Positions 1-10,653 of a stretch of DNA of 64,000 bases are shown here, one piece after another. The first letter of the stretch is position 1. Each line of letters begins with the position of its first letter. Below the pieces are notes generated by a model. The model did no database searches. It was not told the DNA's origin and saw only the letters and a program-made list of their open reading frames with translations. The stretch spans positions 51,252,091-51,316,090 of the forward strand of contig NC_053044.1 of NCBI RefSeq assembly GCF_003473485.1, in the 5' to 3' direction. The position numbers and the translations under genes are program-made. This DNA is from Medicago truncatula (lineage: Eukaryota; Streptophyta; Magnoliopsida; Fabales; Fabaceae).

Positions 1-655
1 TTTTTTTCTTAAAAACAAATAATTAATAGTTAAATATTAAAGCTAACTATTAATTTTGAAGTTTGGAAAAACTACATACATATATACATCAAAATAGGAA
101 AAAATGTGTATTTTTAAAGTGACAATAATGATTATTTCTAATAGACAAATTATTATTTTTAGAGGTTTATAAACAAATTAATAATCAGATTTAAATTTAT
201 ATTTTCTCCTTCACCATCGATCTTAGTCTTTTAACTCCTCCAACAATTTGCTCAAACCATTTAAACTACACAACCCCCAATATTAATCAAGAAATCATCA
301 CATTATTGTCACTTTAAAAAATACATATTTTTCCCCATTTTGGAGCCTATTTTGATGTATATATGCATGTGGTTTTCCCAAATTCCAAAATTAATAATTA
401 TTTTTAATATTTAACTATTAATTGTTTGTTTTTAAGAAAAGAATAATATAAATTTTTAAGTTTGGGGGCATTTTGCACATAAGTGCAAAACTTCAGGGAG
501 GTATTTGCAAAACGTCATGTTCACTAAAAGAAAAATTTGACGGAGGGGGTAGATTGACTAACGTTGTGAAATTTCAGGGGGGTAATTGAAGTTTTGTTAA
601 TTTTAGGAGGGTAATTGATGAAACTTACAATTTCAGGGGAGAAATTGACTATTTA
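1..655. repeat. Large imperfect inverted repeat and transposon end at window edge
   Basis: Bases about 4-135 and about 300-440 are imperfect reverse complements. Both arms contain the block TTAAAAACAAA near the outer end and AAAGTGACAATAATG near the inner end. Bases 455-655 follow with short G-rich phrases such as TTTCAGGGGGGTAATTGAAG, ending in GACTATTTACTCC, a style typical of legume DNA-transposon or LTR ends. The left part is cut by the window edge, so element class and target-site duplication cannot be read. Confidence 0.5.
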
Positions 656-784
656 CTCCATTTCATCGCTTCTAGATACACAATAAAGTCAAAGCGAATG
701 TACATAGATTTTGTTGTATTAAAGAATCAATAAGTTGAAAGAGTAAAGGCATAAAACCGTTTGCCGTATCAATTTTGTCACTAA

Positions 785-1423
785 GACCATCTACAATGGA
801 AAGTCCTTTCCCTAATTAGCACCATATTAAGTAGGCACCTCCATTGTGACACCAATTAACACGGTGCTTATAGAGATTGGTACTTTTATAGGCACCCTCT
901 CTCTCCTATTACTCATGGATCCCACATGTGCAATTAATTCTATTTTTTTCTCTATTCAATTGTTGTATTATTTAATCGATCAACATTAAATTTTCAACCA
1001 AAACTTTTTATAAAAACAACAAATAATTTACCCATCTAAATGGAAAAAAAAAAAAAAAACCTAAACAAACATACGGTGATTGGATTTAAGCAACACAATA
1101 AATAATTTACCATCATTTATTTTATATTGTTTTTTCACGTTTTAACTTTTTTTTTTTTTATAATTTATGATTAAATTATTTCAATATTTTAAAATTATAT
1201 AATTATGAATGAATATAAAAATTCTTGTCAAAATATAAAAAATAAAAATTGTTAAAATTTAATGATATAGAATTGTTGCAAAGATCTAATTAATAATTAT
1301 TTTGAGGTGATGGGTTGGAGAGAGATTGAGTGCTTATCAAGTATTAATTATAAAACGAATGACGTGTACAGTCGGTCGGGACTCGTTTAAGCATCCAAAT
1401 GGAGTGTTGCATTGTGGATGGTC
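785..1423. mobile_element. PIF/Harbinger (Tourist-like) non-autonomous element
   Basis: The element begins GACCATCTACAATGGA and ends CATTGTGGATGGTC, which are near-perfect inverted repeats. It is flanked on both sides by TAA, the 3-bp target-site duplication expected of PIF/Harbinger elements. It is 639 bp long, AT-rich inside and has no coding capacity. Class assignment rests on the TIR and the 3-bp duplication. Confidence 0.7.
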
Positions 1424-1426
1424 TAA

Positions 1427-2803
1427 TAAACTCCCAAAGTCCTGACTCATTCAGTATCTCTTCTATAAAATGTTGTTAATCATATAAGAGCTTAAATTTA
1501 TTTAGCTTTTACAATCAAAGAGAAAATCAATCCCTGTATAAGTTTTCTATGAACTATTTTGGAAAATTTTATAAATATAAATTGAAAATTGCTTATGAGC
1601 ATACCATAAGCTATATTTATTAGTTCTACACGTATGTTATACAAATGCTGATAAACTTCAAATAAAATCTTATGAACAGCAGCACTTCAGTGTCCATCTC
1701 TGTCCATGCCTTCCATATTACACCTCAAATGTTTGCCGGCGGCGTTCAAACATGGCATGGCCACTTAATGAAGTCGTGCTCACTATAATGTAATATTATT
1801 ACCAGATTTTCGTTGTACAGCTCAGACAGGTTACACATGTCTGTTAGTGTCAATTCTGTTCATTGAAGCATAGAAACAAAATTAAATTGCTATCGAAGTA
1901 TAATCATATCTATAAAACTAAAATTCAAACTCTTTCAGGGAGACAGATGTAATCCAACTTCATTTCCAGAAAAGGGGCACAAAAGAAAAAATTAACCAAA
2001 TGAAACTGGTATAACTTTTCCTTTATCACAATCAAAGATATTATTTTGCTGCCTTCATTCAACTTAAACAAATTCGGGGATCCAATGGACAAAACTTAGG
2101 TGAAATTCTGTATGTGTTGTTATTATGGTTCTACAATCATAATGTAGCGCATGAACTGTGTATCTAATACATGTGGCAAATTATAATTGATAAAAATAAA
2201 CAACACCAACAAATCCAATTACATAATTAAAACACTTTTAAGATCATACACGATAGTTTGTATAATTAGTATTTGGTTTTAGAAACAAACGACAAAAGAG
2301 GTGGCAGTTAAAATCAAAAAGGAAAATGCCTTATAAACGAACATTGCGCTCATGGTAAAGGCCAAACTTATAAAAGTAGGACAACAATTTGGTTAAACAA
2401 AGTGTGAGAGTCGTGACTCATCAAGTGATTGACAAAGAAAGTACTAATACAAGCAAATTTATCCAACATTGTATGTAGCAATAATAATGACATATTATTG
2501 TACGAGAAAATAATTTGCGTTCTAACTGTGTTACGTGAATTATTATGTGACCGCAACCCTCTAGAATCTACTTAGACCACAATACACAGGCATTACATTT
2601 GTGGTTGGAATTCTAGTTAATTAAGTACATATGTTGCATAGAAGGAATTCCAAAAAAAAAACCAATGATTGCAGAAAATTTATTCGCAGCAAATTCATGA
2701 TTTAGCTAGATGAAGATTAAATGAATAAATAATGAACTTTATTAATTACTTGGAATACCTTGCATCCTTTTGGGTCCTGGGATTGATGGGCAGAGTTTGA
2801 TAA
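1427..2803. other. Intergenic, no gene recognised
   Basis: About 1.4 kb of AT-rich DNA downstream of the J-domain gene. Short open frames here have no recognisable product. The part nearest 2800 is likely the 3' untranslated region of the minus-strand J-domain gene. Confidence 0.4.
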
Positions 2804-5800
2804 TTACTGATTTTTGTTACTTCTTTCCTGTTTTATGGCCTCAAATGAAGTCATCACTTCTTTGAACTTAGCTTCAGCAACGTCTGGCATTTCCCCATAC
2901 ACGATTATGTGATTAATAATGCCAAAGTTTGAGATCACAAGATCGTATGCACTGATAATAAGTCAAGACCTACCTTTATTATCCTGGTTCTGATCAGGAT
3001 GATACTCCTTTGCCTTTGTCCTAAATGCTGACTGCAGAGGTAAGAGAATAATTAACAAACAAAACCAAAACAAAGTAACAAGGTCATGTAAGAAAGAGAG
3101 CAATAAGCAACAATATCAATAATATCAAAATACATAATAATAATAATAATAATCCGAAGTGAGAACACACTCCTGGACATCAAATCACGGTAGAAGTCAC
3201 TAGAGGCTGTAGTCCCTTTTAGAGAAGTCTTCCGCTGCCTTTCGGTTAGTTTAGGTCCTGGTCCTGACTCCTGAGTAAGAGCCAGTAAGTAAGGTGCTAG
3301 ACTGGCCCCTTGGTCTGGGTCTGGGTATAACTAGAGAATATTTATCTGCCTTTTTGGCACTTTTTCGGCTTATTTTTCCTTATCTTTTAGGTAAGTGAAT
3401 TGACCAGGACATGAACGCTCTAACAAGTTCAGATCTTTATCAACCAGATGGAACGCTGCACTCTCTAGCAATGGGAATAGTTATAATATGTACATAAATT
3501 ATGGCAGGATTATGAATTTGCCTTGAGCACAATTCATAGGCTGGACCATGAGATCACTTCATATGATTTTACTACTTCAAAAGAATAATTATGAAACTAG
3601 TTGTTCCAGAATAGTGCTCAAACGCACAATATATGTAGTATTATAGATGCTTCAAATCTGGTCATATCAAATACACTAAAAGTAAAATATGATGAAACAC
3701 TTGTATTAAAAATGTTTGATGCACTGATGCACATAGCAATTGATAGACAAAGTATAGCAAAACACCAATAGTAAATTAGTAATGTGCAAGGCATTGTGAG
3801 AAAATAAAGTTACCTTAATCTCTGCATCTGAATATGGTGCTTTCCTAAACCTGAAGTCCATCAGAAAGTTAAATTTAATGGCCAATCATGAAAGCAAAAC
3901 AATCATGCTAGATAGAACACAATTGTGTAAGAGTCTTCAAGCATTTACGAAGTTACAGTTTTAAGAAAATTTTTGGAAACTGAAACTCATTCACAAATAC
4001 CGATCTTGCAAACTGAAACTATTACTAAGTATCAGAATCACATACGTCTAAAGTACAGTGTTTAAAATTAGATAGGTAATTGACAGCTCTGGATTTACCA
4101 TATAAGCATATATCCAACCGTAGAGTACAAGGCATTTTCTTCACCAACACAGTTCTCATTTGTTATCTTTTCTATAATAATCTATAATGCAAACAGTTAT
4201 CTTCTACTTCCTCAGGCAATATATGTGAAAAAAACAATGTTTCCTCCACAGATTAGATGGACAGTTGTCTTAGATTTCAGCGAGTACCTGTCAAGACCCA
4301 AAACTGAGTAGTGATGTGATAAGGCATAGTTTCCGCTCTCTCTTGGAGTTTCTCGATAATTAGTCCTCCTGTCTCTGTATGAATTATCAGTCTTCCAATA
4401 CCAATCTTCTCTTTGGAAATGTTGATGATATGCGTTGGGACCATGTTCCCTCCAGCTTTCGTACCCTCTTTTGAATTTATTTCTTTCTCTGTTAAACACG
4501 TTTTGCATACGCCTTATTCGTTCCTTCAAAGAACAAATGGAAAATCACCTAGTGATGCAGAATAGAAGGGCATATTTATAGATTATCGTGTCATTTGCTT
4601 TTTTCTTCTTCTCTTGTTTAAGAGATCTTCGTTTTTATAAAGTTTATCTCAAATAACTTGTATGTTATTAGGAAAATATTACCATTTTAGAGATAATGAT
4701 AGAAATGGTGCACACCCTGCCTAGACCAACCTTTTTTGCAGATTACACAAGGAGAGCAGCGTAAATGGTTGATGCAACGCAGGCAATTGCACCAACAATT
4801 AGTGCGAAGGAGGAGGTGTGACATGGGTCTTTGGGATTTTGGATTCTCTCCATTGAAAATTCTCAATTTTTCTCCATTTTCAATATTCACCATTTAAACA
4901 CACCAACCACTTTTCTTTAAATTTAACTCTCATCTTGTTTCTCATATTTGATGGTTGAGATTCCACTTGAGAAAAATTGAGAGAATTTTCAATGGAGAGA
5001 TTCCAAATCCGGGTCTTTGATTAGTTAGCTGGGAATAGTTAGAAAAGTGGGTCACAGTGTTCACAAACAACAAGGGTTAATAGGGGAGGACGGCGAGTGC
5101 TTTGAGAGAGAATTAGTGCCTTAAAGCATGAGAGTTGCATGTTCTGCAAAGTTGTAATCCAAGGGATCTTTCTCAATTTCTTTGTAACGAAATACCAATT
5201 CATATCAGTATCTATAACTCAATAAGAGTGAAATACACTGGTCTAAAAGAGCACTTAAGTTTTATTTTTGTGGTCAGACAAGAGGAGTACTCTTCCCTAA
5301 AGGAGTCCTGTCTCCAAGTTTACTGTTCTAGATCACCAAAACCCAAGCTAAAAACTGCATTTCTTTATGGCTTACGATAAAGCAGTAAAATTTGTCTTAT
5401 TTCTAAAACATTGTGACTCAACCTTCACCCAAAATTACAGCTAGCTACAACTAACAAACAACAACCAAGCTTATCCTACAAAGTGGGATCGGCAACAAGG
5501 ATGAAACAATGCCATAATGTTCTATCATATAGCATGTCTCTATTCAACTCATTAATCTCTAAATCTTTCTTAATCGTTTCTCATGTGGTTTTTCTAAGTT
5601 TTTCTCTGCCTCAAGTGATTTGACTACCCTCCATAGGACTACAGAATCTACAAGTCTTGTCTCTACATGGACAAACCACATAAGGCAAGTTTCCACTATC
5701 TTTTCTACAATAGGGGCTACCCTGACTCTATCTAATGTTATCATATGTAATCGTCCTATCCCATCTAGTCTTAATACACAACCAACGCAATACCCTCATC

Positions 5801-6346
5801 TCTGCTACACAACAAAGCAAATCTAGCATTTAAAATTCGGAGTTGGACAATAGTGCAATATAAAGTTGTTAAGAGCAGAAGATTAAAAAAACTCACGACT
5901 CTCTCCATCTCTTCCTCATACTCCTCTTGCATTCGCTTATTGTGTTTTCTCCAGGCCTCTTCCTGATAAGCTGTTCTATAAGAGCTACCACTCTTTCCTT
6001 TCCATGCCCGAGTCCTCGTTACCTAGAATTAAAAGAGTTCAAACACATAATAATTAAAAACCTAGATTCCTCATGTATGTATTCATTAATTCATGCTATA
6101 ATATAACAAGATAGTTTAAAAAAAAGGAAAAATACCTGAATAGAGAACCATTCAAGAGTTTTGCGAACCTGACCGAACTGAAAGAAAATTGAGATTAGGA
6201 TAATGAATTATTAGCGAAACCTAAAAAAGAAATGAATCTATAAGCTTACGTACGAGGAGAGTAGTGGTTGTGGCGGCAATTAGACCGAAGAGAATAGCTC
6301 CGGCAAGTCTGGGGTCTTTATCATCATCATCATCTGCTTTCTTCAT
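2804..6346 (-). CDS. J-domain (DnaJ-like) co-chaperone with N-terminal hydrophobic segment
   Basis: Seven exons on the minus strand join in frame: 6254-6346, 6136-6177, 5897-6022, 4288-4523, 3814-3850, 2974-3031 and 2804-2883. They give 223 residues. The start MKKADDDDDKDPR is followed by a hydrophobic segment (about residues 14-31) that could be a membrane anchor or part of a targeting sequence. A charged middle (about 45-115) precedes a C-terminal J domain with HYSVLGLDR, the HPD motif in EYHPDQNQ, and a final helix ending in SFEAIKQER. J domains stimulate Hsp70 ATPase, so this is probably a membrane-tethered co-chaperone; the compartment is inferred. The J domain is at the C-terminus and there is no Gly/Phe or zinc-finger region, so it is a type III J protein. 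Intron 3 carries a Mutator-type MITE (4834-5010) and an RTE fragment. All splice sites are GT-AG. Confidence 0.88.
3123..3154. repeat. AAT/TAA microsatellite in J-domain gene intron
   Basis: A short run of TAA repeats lies inside the intron between exons 5 and 6 of the J-domain gene. Confidence 0.6.
4834..5010. mobile_element. Mutator-type MITE, 177 bp, in J-domain gene intron
   Basis: The left end GGATTTTGGATTCTCTCC and the reverse complement of the right end GGATTTGGAATCTCTCC form inverted repeats of about 40 bp. The flanks 4825-4833 and 5011-5019 are both GGGTCTTTG, a perfect 9-bp target-site duplication. That length is the hallmark of Mutator-like elements. There is no coding capacity. 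Confidence 0.82.
5440..5860 (-). mobile_element. RTE-clade LINE 3' fragment
   Basis: On the minus strand an open frame (5559-5744) reads VRVAPIVEKIVETCLMWFVH and then HVETRLVDSVVLWRV. This matches the conserved C-terminal segment of plant RTE-type reverse transcriptase ORFs (consensus WFGHVERRPVDSVVRR). The plus-strand phrase CCAAGCTTATCCTACAAAGT GGGATCGGC near 5466-5493 is the familiar 3' end of these elements. The copy is degenerate and 5'-truncated, and lies in intron 3 of the J-domain gene. Confidence 0.7.
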
Positions 6347-6769
6347 TTCTCCTTCCTCCTTCGTGAATTAAGTTGTTAGCATTCGATTCATTCAACGATT
6401 ATTCTCATGTGATTCTTGCCTGCACTTTTCCTTTCTTCGCTAGCGTTTATTCTCCGATTTACAGTTTTTTTAATCACAAACACAAACACAAACCCTCTCT
6501 CTCACTCTCTCCTTTATTATTTCTCCCCTTTCTTTTGTGCCTAGATATTTATCCTTTTCCGGTAAAAATTCGTGAATATTCAACTCTATTCTTTCAACCT
6601 TTCTTCTCGATTAAAATAGACTAAATTTTCAACTTCCATTATTATTCAGAGATTTTATGAATTTATGGTGTTATATATCGTTAAAAAAGTTATTTTTTAA
6701 ATAATTTTGTTTGTTTAAATACAACTATAGTATAAATTATATTATTTTGTTACAAATTAGTTTAATCTT

Positions 6770-7264
6770 GGATTAAATATGTCAATTTTTCGTTTTAATC
6801 TCTCTAAAAAATTTCTGCAACTTTTAATTTTTCGAAAGATTTTCATCTTCACTTTTAGTTTTTCCTTTAAAGCAAAATAATATGTCGAATTTATATTTTT
6901 GAATAAAATTCTATAGAAAAATTAATAATATTGTAGGAATCTTTCCAAAAAAAAAATTTAATTCTTTAACAAAACATAAATTAAATATTATTTTTTTTAT
7001 ATTTTTTACGATTTCTTTTACAAGAACTTTTTTTTTTTGCGCTTAAAAATTCATATTTAATTTATGTATTGTTAAAATATTTTATTTTCTAAGAGATTTT
7101 TACAATATTCTACACATTTATGCACAATTTTATTAAAAAAATACCTAAATTTACTTGAAAATAGAGATTGAAAATTTTACAAAGACTAAAAGTTTTAGGA
7201 AAATTTTAAAGGGACTAAAACAAAAAATTGATATATTTATAAGGATCAAAAACAAATTTAACCC
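6770..7264. mobile_element. Mutator-type MITE with GGGTTAAAT termini, 495 bp
   Basis: The ends are GGATTAAATATGTC (left) and, as reverse complement of the right end, GGGTTAAATTTG. Flanks 6761-6769 and 7265-7273 are both TTTAATCTT, a perfect 9-bp target-site duplication. The interior is AT-rich with phrases such as AGGGACTAAAAC and has no gene. It belongs to the same terminal-sequence family as the element at 36885 and probably the truncated one at 9962. Confidence 0.82.
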
Positions 7265-7602
7265 TTTAATCTTTTGACATTTATTTTCTCTTTCTATTTT
7301 TAGATTTTAATTTTTTTAAAAGAATGTAACAATCGGATGCAATAACCTTATCATAATTTTTTTAAGTGTTTTTTTTCTTTAAAAAAAACTATAACAAATA
7401 GCTCTTTATCTTGTTAAAAAACTATTATTAAAGTCAAACAATCGAACTCAAATGTTTAATGAACTTTATTGGATAATGAATTGTGAATAATTTAGCTTGA
7501 TTCTTCACTTAAACAATTCTTTAAAAAACTTTATCTACTTCCCGACCGAATTTTAAATTATCAAAACCTCTTTATCTCATAATTGAAAGTTCAACAAAAA
7601 AA

Positions 7603-7836
7603 GACTTAATACATCATTTAGTACCTTAACTTATTTTTGGATTTCATTTTGGTCCCTTAATTATAAAGTGTCTCAATTTGATCCTATAAATCTTCTGCTG
7701 TTTACATTTTGGTCCTCTCCGTTAGTATCTTGCAAAATCTATTAACTCCTTTTCACGTGTCAGTTAAGATCGGTGATCAATGGTTGGATTTAAAAAGCAT
7801 ACACATGCATATCATGGACTCACAACACATCATAAC

Positions 7837-7869
<33 letters not shown>

Positions 7870-9017
7870 CTCACTTAAAAAAAATAACACAATCATTTCC
7901 TCTTTCTTCTTCTTTGAAACAACGCGCATCAACTTCTCCCTCTTGAACCACCATCAAAATAGTTCAGCCACCATTACTCCACCGTCCGATGTCGTTTTAC
8001 CACACCACCACCACCATTGAACTACTCTCATCTTCCTCTTCGAAAAGGCACCAACTTATTATTAGATTGTAAGATTTTAAAAACCCTAACCACCACCTTC
8101 TCTCTCACTTTCCGGCCACCACATATCTCGATTTGAAAAACTAATATGATTTTCTTCTTTCATGTGATGTCTGCAACAAAACCCGTATATTTATTTTGGG
8201 ATCGAAGAACTTTCGCCGGCGACCACCGCGCCGGAAACTGCTGCAACCGCGCCGGCACCACCGCTTAATTTATGCAAAAACTCATAACAATATGAACCCA
8301 AAAGCATACAATTACTCCATTTTTCCCTTATTCTATTCTTCACCCATGGCATACGCAGCTACAATAACAACAACAACTTGATCTTTGATTTTTATTTAAC
8401 TTATTCTTCAAATCAACAACTGCATCATCAATTCATCACCTTCAACCACGAAAAAAACTAGCATCATCATCCCTCACCCACATATCCTCTAGGTAACACA
8501 ACACAATGTTGTAGTGGAAGAACAAGAAAGGAAATTATCAAACCATGGAAGAACAAGAATGAGAACAAAATATTTATGGGAAGAAGATGAAGATGGAGTT
8601 TTGTTGTTTTTATTGTTGCTGCTGTTTGTAAAATTTATTGTTGTTGTTGAAATTGAGATTAAGATGTTTGTGGTTGTCGAAAAGGTTGTTGTTGATGGTA
8701 ATGAAGAAATTGTTGATGGTGATGAAGAAATTGTTGTTGTTTCTGTAGATGAAAATAGAGTAGAGAAAGATAGTTGTTGATGAATTATCATATGTTGTGA
8801 GTCCACGGTATGTCAGTGTGTGCTTTTTAAATCCAACCGTTGATCACCGATCTTAACTGACACGTGGAAAAGAGTTAACAGTTTTGCAATATATTAACGG
8901 AGAGGACCAAAATAGCAAACGACAGAAGATTTATGAGACCAAATTGAGACACTTTATAGTTAAGGAACCAAAGTGAAATCCAAAAATAAGTTAAGGGACT
9001 AAGTGATGTATTAAGCC
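7603..9017. mobile_element. Mutator-like non-autonomous element with ~215-bp TIRs
   Basis: Bases 7603-7825 and 8790-9017 are inverted copies of each other. Landmarks are GACTTAATACATCA/GGCTTAATACATCA at the tips, then TTTTTGGATTTC, GGTCCTCTCCGTTA and GATCGGTGATCAA. The flanks are ACAAAAAAA and AAAAAAAAA, compatible with a 9-bp duplication but not decisive in A-rich DNA. The interior holds an ATT microsatellite (7838-7870) and an unusually GC-rich patch near 8205-8265. Short open frames inside (for example 8196-8381 and 8514-8780) are low complexity and no transposase is seen. The element at 55212 is a second member of this family. Confidence 0.78.
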
Positions 9018-9151
9018 AAAAAAAAAAAGAAGAAGCTCCTGTTAGTTAATAAAAGTTGACTATTTGATTTTTCAATGAAAATGTATTTACTTCCTTCAAT
9101 CACCGTTCAAAAATATGGAGTTTAAAAAATATTTTAGTTTCAAAGAAAATA

Positions 9152-9951
9152 GGTGGATTCTAGGGTGAGGGATCAATCAAGTCCCTCACCGATGAAACAC
9201 ATAAAAATTACCATCAGATTAAATCAGCGGTTCAGATTTGTTGATATTATAAATGAGAACGGCAATACATCTCCACACACAATTCTGGCTCTATGTCTTA
9301 TTCATTTGATTCTTTTCTAACTTACTAAAATTTGCAAAACTGCTCGAGGAAAATCTAAATTATATGAAAAAAAATAAATATAATTTTGCAACCAATTAAC
9401 TTTAGAAGAACAAAAGTTGTATATTGGTTGGGACCATATATGGTTCTTCTGCCCTTTTGGTTTTTATATATACATACTTCTCTGGTTGTGGTGATAATGA
9501 AAATATGGTTTAGAAAATCTATTCAATTTTAACCTCTAATCGATCTGTTATGCTAAAACCATGAAAAACAAAACAAAGAAGCAACCAATGCTTAATTAAG
9601 TTAAACGCAACCATATTCATAATTAAATTACATCATCCATGGTGTTGTTTATGCTAATCTACCAATGATTCTATTTCCTTCATCTAAAGACTAAACTTGA
9701 GAGAGGATCAGACGACCCACATGAAAGATAGATTATTTTGTTAGAAAAGTTTTGATTTGCAGCAAGAATCTTTCACAAAATTTGGTGGGTTGGAGAGGAC
9801 AAGGAAGATATAATGCATGATTGTGTGTGGAAATTTGTTAATGTTCTCATTTTTAATATCAACAAATCCAATCCGCTCATTAAATCCAACGACGCTTTTT
9901 ACGTCCTCCACCGGTGAGGGACTTGATTGATCCCTCACCCCAGAATCCACC
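9152..9951. mobile_element. Mutator-like non-autonomous element, 800 bp
   Basis: The tips are GGTGGATTCTAGGGTGAGGG and, as reverse complement, GGTGGATTCTGGGGTGAGGG. Inverted similarity continues for about 130 bp with gaps. Flanks 9143-9151 and 9952-9960 are both AAGAAAATA, a perfect 9-bp target-site duplication. A minus-strand open frame of 89 codons (9741-10010) overlaps the right end but shows no transposase motif. Confidence 0.82.
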
Positions 9952-9961
9952 AAGAAAATAA

Positions 9962-10385
9962 GGTTAAATATCTCTAATTTTTGTTTTAATATTTTTGAAA
10001 TTTCCTTCAACTTTTAGTCCTTATAAAATTTTTAATCATAATTTTTTGTCCCTATTTTTAAGTCAACTTATGTTTTTTTTAATGAAATTATGCACAAATG
10101 TGCAGAATTTTATAAAAATCTCTAAAAAAAAATAGTGTTTTTTTTTTAACAAAACATGAATTAAATATAATTTTTTAACCACAGAAAATATAAAAATGCA
10201 CATTTAATTTATGTTTTGTTAAATTTTTTTATTTTTTTCAAGAGAAATTCTTAAAATATTGTAAATTTTCCTGTAAAGTTTTATTAAAAAATATAATTTT
10301 TACGTATATGTATATTTAAAAGTGAAAAGAAATTTTTCTAAAAAAGTAAAAGTCGAAGAAATTTTTGAAAAAACATAAAATAAAA
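9962..10385. mobile_element. Degenerate MITE related to the GGGTTAAAT family
   Basis: The left end AGGTTAAATATC, followed by phrases such as CAACTTTTAGTCC and AACAAAACATGAATTAAAT, resembles the element at 6770. The right end has matching inverted phrases (AAAAGTCGAAGAAATTT) but has lost the terminal ATTTAACCC, so no target-site duplication can be read. It abuts the duplication of the preceding 800-bp element. Confidence 0.45.
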
Positions 10386-10407
10386 GGTGACAACTAGGGT
10401 ACCCATG

Positions 10408-10550
10408 GAAGAATGGTGGGTAATTTACCCCCAACCAATACACATTAGCCACATAAACACATTTTTAAGTGGTATCCATGAACTATCTTGACCCCACCAA
10501 CAAATTGCTCATTTTCATTGGTTGGTGGGTAAATTACCCACCATTCTTCA
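10408..10550. mobile_element. Short foldback MITE
   Basis: GAAGAATGGTGGGTAATTTA at the left is inverted at the right as GGTAAATTACCCACCATTCT, with about 40 bp of near-perfect pairing over a 143-bp unit. I could not find a convincing target-site duplication, so the superfamily is open. Confidence 0.6.
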
Positions 10551-10653
10551 AAGGTAATTTAGAAAAAACCAAAATAAAAAAGCGATATTTTGTCAACTGA
10601 ATTGTACGGAGACACTGTCAGAAGCACTAAGCAGCAGGAACACAATACAATGT

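Noticed and set aside
8489..8806. Overlapping 105- and 88-codon frames on opposite strands
   Set aside because: Low-complexity Thr/Ser and Val/Glu sequence inside a Mutator-like element; one is the shadow of the other.
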